Assembly: GCA_023134955.1 (NCBI GenBank)
Contig: JAGLUC010000209.1
Coordinates: 1-18,690, forward strand
DNA: 18,690 nt
From: Methylococcales bacterium
Lineage (GTDB): Bacteria > Pseudomonadota > Gammaproteobacteria > Methylococcales > Methylomonadaceae
Direction of reading: 5' to 3'
Shown here: positions 1 through 6,835 of the stretch, piece after piece
Layout: every line of letters starts with the position of its first letter
How positions within the stretch are numbered: the stretch's first letter is position 1
The notes under the pieces: generated by a model
Seen by the model: only the letters and a program-made list of their open reading frames with translations
Databases searched by the model: none
Told to the model about the DNA's origin: nothing
Translations under genes and position numbers: made by a program

Positions 1-183
1 AAATACCCTGCCAGAACTTTTGGGGTTATTAATATTACTCCCACATAGCCAAATAAGATAAAGGTCTTATTTACTCCCTGCGCAACAATAGTTATCAAAA
101 CTACTTTTCTACCTCTCTAAGTAATTGAAATAATTTAGCTGTCTAATAAATTATTAACACTAGTGCTTAAAAAGCATGTAAAA
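1..183. other. AT-rich intergenic DNA upstream of nrdJ
   Basis: No coding region is visible on either strand in this stretch. It contains one small perfect hairpin at 51-72, described separately, and otherwise AT-rich sequence. The gene to the left is outside the window, so this may hold its terminator region. I looked for the conserved elements of a cobalamin riboswitch, which would make sense before a B12-dependent enzyme, and did not recognise one. Confidence 0.5.
51..72. repeat. Perfect 8-bp hairpin, possible terminator remnant
   Basis: AAATAAGA at 51-58 pairs perfectly with TCTTATTT at 65-72 around a 6-base loop. The stem is AT-rich and has no strong T-tract, so it is at best a weak terminator for an unseen gene to the left. 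Confidence 0.3.
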
Positions 184-230
184 ACACAACATATTGTGCT
201 ATTATTTTATCAACCTACTATATATCGGTT
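184..230 (+). promoter_or_regulatory. Tandem NrdR boxes upstream of nrdJ
   Basis: The published NrdR box consensus is ACACWATATATWGTGT. Positions 184-199 read ACACAACATATTGTGC, a 14/16 match. A second, weaker copy at 215-230 reads CTACTATATATCGGTT, an 11/16 match with an intact central core. The box starts are 31 bp apart, with 15 bp between boxes, which is the helical spacing typical of NrdR pairs. NrdR is the ATP/dATP-sensing repressor of ribonucleotide reductase genes, so the site fits the gene that follows. A possible -35 (TTGTGC, 194-199) and -10 (TACTAT, 216-221) with a 16-bp spacer fall inside the two boxes, so bound repressor would cover the promoter. The promoter assignment is the weaker part. 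Confidence 0.72.
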
Positions 231-301
231 TGCATTAAAGCTTTGCATACAGACGACATATACCATTCAAGTATTAATCTTTAATAAAAGGCAACTCATC
301 T

Positions 302-3300
302 ATGACTGCACAACTTCATGTTATTAGCGGAAATATTCCAGAAATACCCTTACAAAGTGCTTCACTTGATATTTGGGATACTAAATATCGGCTAAAAACC
401 AAAGATGGTGATACGATTGATGGCAATATTGATGAAACTTACATCAGAGTTGCAAGAGCATTATCCAGTGTAGAAAAAAATAAAGCACTGCAAGAAAAAT
501 ACTATAAAGAGTTTTTATGGGCATTGCGTCAAGGCGTTATTCCAGCAGGGCGAATTATTTCTAATGCCGGTGCAGAAAAACATAAACCTGCAACATCAAC
601 CATTAATTGTACAGTTTCTGGCTCTATTGCTGATTCAATGGATGATATTTTAAATAAAGTCCATGAAGCAGGTCTGACCTTAAAAGCAGGTTGTGGCATA
701 GGTTACGAATTTTCAACATTACGTCCTAAAGATGCTTATGTTTCTGGCGCAGGTGCATACACATCAGGGCCATTATCGTTCATGGATATATACGATAAAA
801 TGTGTTTTACCGTCTCCTCAGCAGGCGGTAGGCGTGGCGCACAAATGGCAACCTTTGATATTGCCCACCCTGATGTGGTTGAATTTATCAGAGCAAAACG
901 CGAAGACGGTCGTCTACGCCAATTTAACTTGTCATTATTAATTACCACAGAATTTGTCGAAGCCGTTAAGAATGACCAGTCATGGTCTTTATCTTTTCCC
1001 ATTACCGAAAAAGAAAAAGTAATGGATGGGCTGGATTTAGACGATAAAAAACTTATTATATGGCGTGATTTACCTAATAAAGATGGCTATATCACTAATG
1101 ATGACGGGGAAGTGGCATGTAAAATCAGCAAAACCATGCCTGCACGTCGCTTATGGGACATAATCATGTCCTCAACCTATGATTATGCAGAACCTGGCTT
1201 TATTTTGATTGATAAAGTTAACGAAATGAATAACAACTGGTTTTGTGAGAATATTCGGGCGACTAATCCATGTGTAACAGCCGATACCTGGGTGCAAACT
1301 GAACAGGGCGCAAAGCAAGTTAGTGATTTAATTGGTCAACAAACTAATGTATTGGTTAATGGTCAGGTGCACCAGTCTGGTAAAGAAGGTTTTTTTAAGA
1401 CGGCTACAAAACAGGTGGTCAAATTAATAACTAAAGAAGGTTTTAGTTTACGCTTGACCGAAGATCATAAAGTACGAAAAATAAGTTATCAAAGTCAATA
1501 TAAACAAGAAACAGAATGGTGTGCTGCGAGTGAATTAATAGCAGGTGATCAAGTATTATTAAATGATCATCGCTTATCTAATCACTGGAAAGGACGTTAT
1601 AGTGAAAACCAGGGTTATTTGATTGGTTTGTTGATAGGTGATGGTACTTTAAAGCAAGATAAAGCCGTATTATCTGTCTGGAAAGCCGCACAGGTTGTTA
1701 ATGCTGGATTTGATAGTGCTAATGCTGGTGTTGATGCAATGATGACAAAAACCCTGGAAGCCTGCAAAGAATTTACCTTACGCAGTGACTTTAAAGGCTG
1801 GTCAGAAATTACAGGGAGAAATGAATATAGACTAAGTTTTGCTGGACTTAAACTATTAGCAGAAGAGCTAGGTATGTCTGTCGATAATAAAGCCGTAACG
1901 CCAGCAATTGAATCAGCTTCCAGTGATTTTTACCAAGGCTTTTTACAAGGTTTTTTTGATGCAGATGGTAGCGTTCAAGGCACACAGGAAAAAGGTCTAA
2001 GTGTTAGGTTAGCTCAATCGAATATTGCACGTCTAGAGGCTGTACAACGTATGTTGTTACGCTTAGGCATTAAATCAACCATTTACCGTAACAGACGACC
2101 TGCTGGAATTAAAAAATTACCAAATGGCAAAGGTGGTAGCGCAGATTATCAGATCAAAGCGCAGCATGAATTAGTGATTAGCGGTAAAAACTTAATTATC
2201 TTCCAGGAACTTGTTAATTTTACGGACAGCACTAAATCATTAAAACTTAAAAGCGCACTTGCCAGTTATAAACGCACATTAAATCATGAGCGTTTTACAG
2301 CAACGGTTGAAGCCGTGGTTCAAGATGGTGTAGAAGATGTGTTTGACATTCAAGTACCAGGTATTAACACCTTTGATGCCAATGGACTGCATGCACATAA
2401 TTGTGGTGAACAGCCTCTTCCCCCTTACGGTAGCTGTCTTTTAGGTTCAATTAACCTAACACGCTTTGTACAAAAAGCATTTACCCCTGAAGCCAGTTTT
2501 GACTGGGATACTTATCGTAAAACCATTCGTGTTTTTACCCGAATGCTAGATAATGTGGTCGAAATTAATGGATTGCCTTTAGAAAAACAACACGATGAAA
2601 TCATTGGCAAACGTAGACATGGCATGGGTTATTTGGGACTAGGTTCTACCATGACTATGTTAGGGCTAAAATATGGCGATAAAGACTCATTAGCATTAAC
2701 AGAAGAAATCACCAAAACATTAGCCGTAGAAGGCTGGAAAGAAGGCTTAATCCTTGCCAAAGAAAAGGGGGCTGCACCCATTATGGAACAGGAATTTACT
2801 GTCACTGGTGAAATGTTACATAAACGCCCGGAAATGAAAACAGATGGCTACAAAAAAGGCGATAAAGTATTAGGTAAAGTGCTACATGCAAAATACAGTC
2901 GTTATATGCAACAATTGGCGCAAGAAGAACCAAAACTGATTAAAGACCTGATCGAGCGAGGCTGTCGATTTACTCATCATAGTTCCATTGCACCCACAGG
3001 TACCATTTCTTTATCACTGGCTAATAATGCAAGTAATGGCATAGAGCCAAGTTTTGCTCATCATTACTCACGTAATATTATTCGTGAAGGTAAAAAATCT
3101 AAAGAAAAAGTAGATGTATTCTCATTTGAATTATTAGCTTATAGAGCGCACGTAAACTCAAATGCCATGCCCTATTCTGATGATCCAGCAAACCAGCTGC
3201 CCGAATACTTTATAGCTGCCGATGATATTACCCCCATACAACATGTTGATGTGCAAGCCGCTGCACAAAAATGGATAGACTCCTCCATATCAAAAACAGC

Positions 3301-3583
3301 CAATGTACCGACTGATTTTCCTTATGAAGACTTTAAGTCAATCTATGAATATGCCTATGACAAAGGCTTAAAAGGTTGTACTACTTTCCGCTTTAATCCG
3401 GAAGTGTTTCAGGGTGTATTGGTTAAAGAAGAAGACCTGGAAAAAACAACCTATCAATTTACTCTGGAAGATGGACATGTTATCGAAGTAAAAGGTAATG
3501 AAGAAATTGAATATGATGGTGAAATGCACACAGCAGCTAACCTGTTTGATGCACTAAAAGAAGGCTACTACGGTAAATTCTAA
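302..3583 (+). CDS. nrdJ: Class II (B12-dependent) ribonucleotide reductase large subunit NrdJa, intein-containing precursor
   Basis: This enzyme reduces ribonucleotides to deoxyribonucleotides using adenosylcobalamin as radical source. The 1093-residue precursor has an N-extein (1-323), an intein (324-700) and a C-extein (701-1093); the spliced enzyme would be 716 residues, close to Pseudomonas NrdJa. Visible family features are the N-terminal active-site cysteine in INCTVSG (C103), the KAGCGIGYEFSTLRP block (about 128-142), GGRRGAQMATFDIAHPD (about 175-191), the catalytic NPCGE motif split by the intein, APTGTISL (about 897) and GCTTFRFNP near C1026. In the NPCGE motif the Cys and Glu correspond to E. 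coli NrdA Cys439 and Glu441. The start at 302 has AAAAGG at 286-291 upstream. The stop overlaps the nrdJb start (TAATG). Cytosolic. Assignment as class II rests on resemblance to NrdJa and the NrdJb partner. Confidence 0.93.
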   Translation: MTAQLHVISGNIPEIPLQSASLDIWDTKYRLKTKDGDTIDGNIDETYIRVARALSSVEKNKALQEKYYKEFLWALRQGVIPAGRIISNAGAEKHKPATSTINCTVSGSIADSMDDILNKVHEAGLTLKAGCGIGYEFSTLRPKDAYVSGAGAYTSGPLSFMDIYDKMCFTVSSAGGRRGAQMATFDIAHPDVVEFIRAKREDGRLRQFNLSLLITTEFVEAVKNDQSWSLSFPITEKEKVMDGLDLDDKKLIIWRDLPNKDGYITNDDGEVACKISKTMPARRLWDIIMSSTYDYAEPGFILIDKVNEMNNNWFCENIRATNPCVTADTWVQTEQGAKQVSDLIGQQTNVLVNGQVHQSGKEGFFKTATKQVVKLITKEGFSLRLTEDHKVRKISYQSQYKQETEWCAASELIAGDQVLLNDHRLSNHWKGRYSENQGYLIGLLIGDGTLKQDKAVLSVWKAAQVVNAGFDSANAGVDAMMTKTLEACKEFTLRSDFKGWSEITGRNEYRLSFAGLKLLAEELGMSVDNKAVTPAIESASSDFYQGFLQGFFDADGSVQGTQEKGLSVRLAQSNIARLEAVQRMLLRLGIKSTIYRNRRPAGIKKLPNGKGGSADYQIKAQHELVISGKNLIIFQELVNFTDSTKSLKLKSALASYKRTLNHERFTATVEAVVQDGVEDVFDIQVPGINTFDANGLHAHNCGEQPLPPYGSCLLGSINLTRFVQKAFTPEASFDWDTYRKTIRVFTRMLDNVVEINGLPLEKQHDEIIGKRRHGMGYLGLGSTMTMLGLKYGDKDSLALTEEITKTLAVEGWKEGLILAKEKGAAPIMEQEFTVTGEMLHKRPEMKTDGYKKGDKVLGKVLHAKYSRYMQQLAQEEPKLIKDLIERGCRFTHHSSIAPTGTISLSLANNASNGIEPSFAHHYSRNIIREGKKSKEKVDVFSFELLAYRAHVNSNAMPYSDDPANQLPEYFIAADDITPIQHVDVQAAAQKWIDSSISKTANVPTDFPYEDFKSIYEYAYDKGLKGCTTFRFNPEVFQGVLVKEEDLEKTTYQFTLEDGHVIEVKGNEEIEYDGEMHTAANLFDALKEGYYGKF
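1271..2401 (+). mobile_element. Intein with LAGLIDADG homing endonuclease in NrdJa
   Basis: The 377-residue in-frame insertion runs from C324 (CVTADTW, block A) to N700 (HAHN, block G), followed by C701 as the +1 nucleophile. Splicing features are all present: Cys1, the block B T-x-x-H motif (T386-H389), the block F stretch around VFDIQVPGINTF (D682), penultimate His699 and terminal Asn700. The two LAGLIDADG-type motifs are GYLIGLLIGDG (438-448) and FLQGFFDADG (about 547-556), each with its acidic residue, so the endonuclease also looks intact. It sits in the NP/CGE site, a known insertion point for ribonucleotide reductase inteins. Removing it restores a continuous ATNPCGEQPLPP motif. Activity of either function is inferred, not shown. 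Confidence 0.95.
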
Positions 3584-4269
3584 TGATACATAAAATCTCA
3601 AAAAAAATTGTTGCATACAAGGTCATTAACGAAGCGGAAGAAGCTGCTAAAGAAAAGGTGGCAAAAGAAGCATCAATAGAAAGTATGCACGAAAATGTAG
3701 AACGCCCGGAAGTATTACTAGGCTCTACCTATAAAATTAAAACTCCACAATCAGAACATGCCCTTTATATCACCATTAACGACATGGTGTTAAACATGGG
3801 AACAGAGCATGAAGAACGCCGTCCTTACGAAGTATTCATCAACTCAAAAAATATGGAGCATTTCCAATGGGTACTGGCGTTAACACGAGTAATCTCAGCC
3901 GTGTTTAGAAAAGGGGGCGATGTCACCTTTTTAGTAGAAGAAATGAAAGCAGTATTTGACCCGAGAGGCGGCTACTTCAAAAAAGGTGGCGTATTCATGC
4001 CATCACTAGTGGCAGAAATCGGTACAGCGATTGAATCCCATATGAAATTTATTGGTCTGATTAAAGCAGAAGAAATGTCTGACCATCAAAAACAATACCT
4101 GGCCGAAAAACGTAAAGAGTTTGAAGACAAACACAACACAGCCGCTAATGACGACGAAAACAGCTTCCCCGATAAAGCTACACTTTGTATGAAATGTAGT
4201 ACAAAAGCGATGGTATTGATGGATGGCTGTATGACTTGTTTGAATTGTGGGGAGAGTAAATGTGGGTAG
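3583..4269 (+). CDS. nrdJb: NrdJb, small C-terminal component of split class II ribonucleotide reductase
   Basis: In Pseudomonas the class II reductase is encoded as two polypeptides, NrdJa and NrdJb, and this 228-residue protein matches the second in size and position. Its C-terminus is cysteine-rich: C202-x2-C205, C216-x2-C219-x2-C222 and C227. It resembles the zinc-ribbon and redox tail that re-reduces the active-site disulfide in longer class II enzymes. The middle (about 42-160) carries the TSCPD-like region with YEVFINSKNMEH, followed by a charged helical linker (about 165-190). It starts with ATG overlapping the nrdJa stop by one base, implying translational coupling and a fixed subunit ratio. 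The split is a known arrangement and not a sequencing frameshift: the protein has its own start and an extra N-terminal segment. Confidence 0.85.
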   Translation: MIHKISKKIVAYKVINEAEEAAKEKVAKEASIESMHENVERPEVLLGSTYKIKTPQSEHALYITINDMVLNMGTEHEERRPYEVFINSKNMEHFQWVLALTRVISAVFRKGGDVTFLVEEMKAVFDPRGGYFKKGGVFMPSLVAEIGTAIESHMKFIGLIKAEEMSDHQKQYLAEKRKEFEDKHNTAANDDENSFPDKATLCMKCSTKAMVLMDGCMTCLNCGESKCG

Positions 4270-4344
4270 AGACTTGAAATGGCATGGTAAGGTTGGGGCG
4301 ACTGCAAGGATGCTTTGCTCTATCTCCTGAGTTCATACAGTCGG

Positions 4345-4365
4345 AGCCAGCTTACCTTGCTGGCT
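4345..4365. terminator. Hairpin downstream of nrdJb, possible weak terminator
   Basis: AGCCAGC (4345-4351) pairs perfectly with GCTGGCT (4359-4365) around a 7-base loop, about 75 bases after the nrdJb stop. No run of T follows on the + strand, so a Rho-independent terminator role is uncertain. A short ORF through this area (4315-4515) has no recognisable protein features and I do not call it. Confidence 0.35.
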
Positions 4366-4477
4366 TATCCTGAAAGACAGGCTAATATAAACTTATCAAG
4401 GAAAATATCCTTGATGTTAAAAAGATGGGAAAGTTTTCCTGAAAAACAGGGTAATATCGTGTTATCAGGGAATATTT
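4365..4477. repeat. Imperfect 44-bp direct repeat pair before the HEPN gene
   Basis: Copy 1 (4365-4408) and copy 2 (4434-4477) match at 34 of 44 positions with a period of 69 bp. Both contain CCTG-AAARA-CAGG, a short inverted repeat (4369-4381 and 4438-4450), then a TAATAT motif and TTATCARGGAA. Copy 1 runs into a perfect stem-loop, ATCAAGGA (4395-4402) with TCCTTGAT (4408-4415). The equivalent stem in copy 2 has decayed. The pair ends 40 bases before the HEPN start codon, so it could be an operator, a transcript structure or a decayed mobile repeat. Confidence 0.6.
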
Positions 4478-4517
4478 ACCTAAGAATAATAGTTATCCAT
4501 CTTAATGAGAATTAGTC

Positions 4518-5354
4518 ATGTCTGAGAAATCGCCATTATTTATAAGTTCTATGGAGCTGCTGGGACATGCGGTTGAACTCCTTGAGCTTGATGATGACAA
4601 GAAAAACAAATTCATTGTCATGCATATAAGTAATGCTGTAGAGCTGTTGTTGAAAGATATGGTCATTGATATTGGGCAATCTATCTATGAGAGCAATAAC
4701 AAGAATACGATAGTTGTTTGGAAGGCTTTTTCTATTCTTGAATCCCATGGCATAAAAATTAAGCAACGCCCAAATATTGAAATGCTAATAGATGACAGAA
4801 ATGTCATTCAACATAAATTTGGCTATCCGAGTCGTGAATCTGTCCTATATTACATTGATTTTGTAATAGATTTGTTTCGTACGTGTATGCATGACCATTA
4901 CTCGATTGAGTTTGATGAAATTGCCGAAGAGTATTTTACTGAAAATGGGATGCAGTTGATCGGCCTAGGTGACGAAGATATATTTTCAAAAGTTGATGCC
5001 ATTGCAAAATATGACATGCTTTCTGCAATATCTACTGCATACTCATTGCTTGAAAAAAAATCTCATGAGTTGCTAAGGCACAATGAATTATCAAAGCCTG
5101 TAATGATTTGGCATGACAAACGATTTTATTCATTACTTAAACAAATAGATCCTTCAGTAATGGAAAATAAGCGGCCTAGAGAATATTTTGATTCAATACG
5201 CCAGCTAAGGAATATATCTGTTCATCGCCAACATCATAATCCAGAAGAACACGATCAAGAGCTGGGTGCTGGGCTAAATAAAATAAAGAATTTATATAAT
5301 GCCATAAGCGAAATACCTGAAGATGAAATCGAAAAACTGGTGGGAAATGGCTAA
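4518..5354 (+). CDS. Hypothetical protein with two HEPN-like R-x4-H motifs
   Basis: I do not recognise a named family. The 278-residue soluble, largely helical protein appears to consist of two similar halves. Each ends in the HEPN signature R-x4-6-H: DDRNVIQHKF (R94, H99) and QLRNISVHRQ (R231, H236). In HEPN proteins this Arg/His pair forms the RNase active site, usually at a dimer interface. Two copies in one chain could build the composite site intramolecularly. There are no membrane segments or signal peptide. The start at 4518 is the only ATG that keeps the first helical module, and its ribosome site is weak. The stop codon overlaps the 3' end of an antisense group II intron remnant. Isolation between repeats, away from the flanking operons, suggests an accessory gene. 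A defence or RNA-cleavage role is inferred from the motifs alone; no nucleotidyltransferase (MNT) partner is visible. Confidence 0.6.
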   Translation: MSEKSPLFISSMELLGHAVELLELDDDKKNKFIVMHISNAVELLLKDMVIDIGQSIYESNNKNTIVVWKAFSILESHGIKIKQRPNIEMLIDDRNVIQHKFGYPSRESVLYYIDFVIDLFRTCMHDHYSIEFDEIAEEYFTENGMQLIGLGDEDIFSKVDAIAKYDMLSAISTAYSLLEKKSHELLRHNELSKPVMIWHDKRFYSLLKQIDPSVMENKRPREYFDSIRQLRNISVHRQHHNPEEHDQELGAGLNKIKNLYNAISEIPEDEIEKLVGNG

Positions 5355-5423
5355 TCGGGTAAGGGCTGGTTTCTCTCCAGCCCTCCCCACACCACCGTAC
5401 AAGCGGGTCCGCATACGGCGGTT
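5354..5423 (-). ncRNA. Group II intron domains V and VI, copy 1
   Basis: Domain V is a 34-nt hairpin at 5390-5423. On the minus strand it begins AACCGCCGTATGCGG and closes with GTACGGTGGTG. Domain VI follows with stem AGGGCTGG/CCAGCCCT (5362-5369 with 5377-5384) and should carry the branch-point adenosine. The same stem on the + strand could also end transcription of the HEPN gene, though no T-tract follows. Confidence 0.75.
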
Positions 5424-5425
5424 CA

Positions 5426-5889
5426 TTAGCCATTTGGATAATGGAACTTCACCCATTGTTCTTTAACAGACACTAACCCTTGTGATTTTAGCCAATCGTT
5501 ATTGATTCCGATTTGCACGGCCTTGGTTTTCGCTAGCCGATAATAGCCCTTGGAACTCAAGCCTATATTTATCGCAATTTTTGTTGAAACACCTAATCGG
5601 ATCAAGTTTCGAATACGAGTACGTGGCCTGCGCCACTGTTTTAAGTAACACATGCGTATCCGTCTTCTAATCCAATGATCCAATTCGGGTATTGGGCGAT
5701 AAAATTCACTGAGTCCATAGTAGTTTATCCAGCCAGAAATATATCGTCTGAGTTGTAAATACCGATAGCTCCAGCGTACGCCCCAAGATCGTCCTGTGAT
5801 TTCACGGATACGATACTTAAAGTTAGCCAGTGCCTTTGGACTCCAGACAATTTTCTTTCCTTTAAAGACAAAACCAAGAAAGCTAAGTA
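5426..5889 (-). pseudogene. Group II intron reverse transcriptase/maturase, C-terminal fragment (copy 1)
   Basis: One continuous frame on the minus strand begins near LSFLGFVFKGKKIVW, the end of the RT palm. It continues through the thumb/maturase domain (YISGWINYYGL, DHWIRRRIRMCYLKQW) and ends WLKSQGLVSVKEQWVKFHYPNG with a TAA at 5426-5428. All upstream RT blocks, including the catalytic YADD region, are absent. There is no HNH endonuclease domain after the maturase part, as in En-minus intron proteins. The frame stays open into the adjacent palindromic element, whose insertion or a deletion there removed the 5' part. Confidence 0.85.
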
Positions 5890-5890
5890 T

Positions 5891-5967
5891 TGTAGGATGG
5901 GCAAAGCGATAGCGTGCCCATCAATCCAAATGATGGGCACGGAAAAAGCCCCTTTGCCCATCCTACA
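5891..5967. repeat. 77-bp nested palindrome, MITE/REP-like (family A)
   Basis: Perfect 16-bp terminal inverted repeats (TGTAGGATGGGCAAAG at 5891-5906 and its complement at 5952-5967) enclose a second perfect 11-bp inverted repeat (5913-5923 with 5931-5941). GATGGGCA in each outer arm is also complementary to the neighbouring inner arm, so the element can fold as one long stem or as two side-by-side hairpins, as REP pairs do. It abuts the truncated end of the intron RT. I see no clear target-site duplication. Confidence 0.8.
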
Positions 5968-5997
5968 CATCTGGGTTTAATGCTTGAAGTCTAGCAA

Positions 5998-6079
5998 GTA
6001 GCCCGTATGCAGCGTAAGCGTAATACGGGAGAACCGATAGCACAAAACCCCGTATTCCACTTTGTTTCATACGAGCTAC
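5998..6079. repeat. 82-bp inverted pair of REP-like units (family B)
   Basis: The outer arms GTAGCCCGTATG (5998-6009) and CATACGAGCTAC (6068-6079) match at 11 of 12 positions. Each half is itself a hairpin: CCCGTAT/ATACGGG (6002-6008 with 6023-6029), and a related CCCCGTAT unit from 6048. The halves differ in their central segments, so this is an inverted pair of two diverged units around an 18-base spacer. It is distinct in sequence from the family A element 30 bases to its left. Confidence 0.7.
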
Positions 6080-6223
6080 AAACTAATGTTACACAGACTC
6101 TAAATTATTTTAGTTATGTAGCTTTGCCTTCATGGAACTTACAGTTCGTAATTGCTCATGCACTGTTCCACAGTACTACTGGGGTGAATGAGTAATTGCC
6201 GATAACGGCGTGCGACTTGCCCC
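6080..6223. other. Intergenic spacer with nothing recognised
   Basis: No gene, RNA or strong repeat is visible. A small GCCG-ATAA-CGGC hairpin occurs near 6197-6208. The short open frame crossing 6007-6195 overlaps the family B palindrome and looks spurious. Confidence 0.4.
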
Positions 6224-6397
6224 CTAATTTTTTAAAATGATTTTTTTGCTTTTATATACTTCATCGACGACTGTTTTAAACCAATATGGTCGGAAAATGG
6301 CCGCAAACAGGCAAAGCAACGTGGTAGTTGGAAATGGCAAAAAGCTAGCTACACTCATTAATAAGAGAAATGAAATAGTAAGAACTCGTGTTTTCAT
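6224..6397 (-). CDS. Possible small membrane protein
   Basis: Taking the internal ATG at 6395-6397 gives a 57-residue protein starting MKTRVLTISFLLLMSV, with a hydrophobic segment (about 4-20), a PFP turn and a second one (about 25-36). It ends in a basic tail containing FRPYWFKTVVDEVY. This layout is that of a small two-segment inner-membrane protein, and the amphipathic tail looks more like protein than chance. Against it, no ribosome-binding site is evident before this ATG, the longer upstream start is no better, and the area is dense in repeats. No function can be assigned. Confidence 0.3.
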   Translation of the reverse strand: MKTRVLTISFLLLMSVASFLPFPTTTLLCLFAAIFRPYWFKTVVDEVYKSKKIILKN

Positions 6398-6507
6398 AGT
6401 TTTTTTGTTTCTGTAGTTTGATTGAAAATATCTGAGTGAAAGCGTACACACTATTCAGACCGAGAACAAGCGAATATTGGAGGTGTGTCTTTAACGGAAA
6501 AAGTGGG

Positions 6508-6606
6508 AAAAGAGGTCAGAGCCCTTTTAAAAAATAAATCTTTTGATTTCAAATGGTTGCAGGAAGCTAATAAAAAAGTCTTTCAAAAAGGACTCTGCCC
6601 CCTTTT
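6508..6606. repeat. 99-bp element with 21-bp inverted termini (family C)
   Basis: The termini at 6508-6528 and 6586-6606 are imperfect inverted repeats, 18 of 21 positions, built around GGTCAGAGCCC and its counterpart. The core is AT-rich and unrelated to families A and B. A 54-codon open frame from a GTG at 6485 crosses it and ends at 6649. Its ribosome site would be only one base from the start and its C-terminus is encoded by the repeat, so I treat it as a remnant or chance frame. Confidence 0.6.
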
Positions 6607-6633
6607 TACTATAATCTTAAAAAAAGGGGACGC

Positions 6634-6763
6634 AATCCAATGTCATTAAGTTAAGCAAACTGAAATAGGATGTGCTGAGGAACGAAGCGCATCTTTCGCG
6701 ATTGATGCGCTTTCTATCGTCAGCACATCCTATGTTATCACCTTAACTTAACGACACTGGGTT
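6634..6763. mobile_element. 130-bp MITE-like element with nested palindromes (family D)
   Basis: Terminal inverted repeats of 22 bp (6634-6655 and 6742-6763) match at 19 positions and contain TTAAGTTAAG/CTTAACTTAA. Inside is a perfect 14-bp inverted repeat ATAGGATGTGCTGA (6665-6678) with TCAGCACATCCTAT (6720-6733). Inside that is AAGCGCATC/GATGCGCTT around a CG-rich loop. The three nested stems with no coding capacity suit a non-autonomous transposable element, perhaps one that captured a REP-like unit. No target duplication is clear by eye. Confidence 0.7.
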
Positions 6764-6835
6764 TAAGATACAAGGTCTTTCATTATCATACTGTTATTTA
6801 TTTTGTTTAAAAGCCCATTATTCTTACCATAAACT

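Larger units (their letters stand above)
5354..5890 (-). mobile_element. 5'-truncated group II intron, copy 1
   Basis: Read on the minus strand, this is the 3' portion of a group II intron: the reverse transcriptase/maturase C-terminal region, then domain V, then domain VI, ending CCCGAT with the usual terminal AY. The 3' end is intact and lies at 5354, the last base of the HEPN gene stop codon. Domains I-IV and most of the RT are missing. The 5' side stops at a palindromic element beginning at 5891. The intron cannot be autonomous. 5' truncation is an expected outcome of incomplete target-primed reverse transcription, but later deletion would look the same. Confidence 0.82.

Noticed and set aside
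1..301. Cobalamin riboswitch before the B12-dependent reductase
   Set aside because: I could not find the conserved B12-box sequence; the tandem NrdR boxes are a better explanation of regulation.
736..1002. Antisense open frames within nrdJ, glnE, gspE, gspF and gspG
   Set aside because: They are shadows of strongly supported genes on the + strand and show no independent start signals or domains.
3575..3600. The nrdJa stop and nrdJb start as a possible frameshift in one long reductase gene
   Set aside because: A two-polypeptide NrdJa/NrdJb arrangement is established in Pseudomonas, and the TAATG overlap is a normal coupling junction.
4365..4477. CRISPR array
   Set aside because: There are only two imperfect copies with a 25-bp interval, and no cas genes anywhere in the window.
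4315..4515. 66-codon open frame upstream of the HEPN gene
   Set aside because: It runs through a hairpin and two direct repeats, has no ribosome site and shows no protein-like pattern.
6007..6195. 62-codon open frame on the + strand
   Set aside because: Its first part lies inside the family B palindrome and the rest has no recognisable domain or ribosome site.
6485..6649. 54-codon frame from GTG (SLTEKVGKEVRALL...)
   Set aside because: The N-terminal half looks protein-like, but the ribosome site is only one base from the GTG and the C-terminus comes from a repeat; kept only as a possible remnant.
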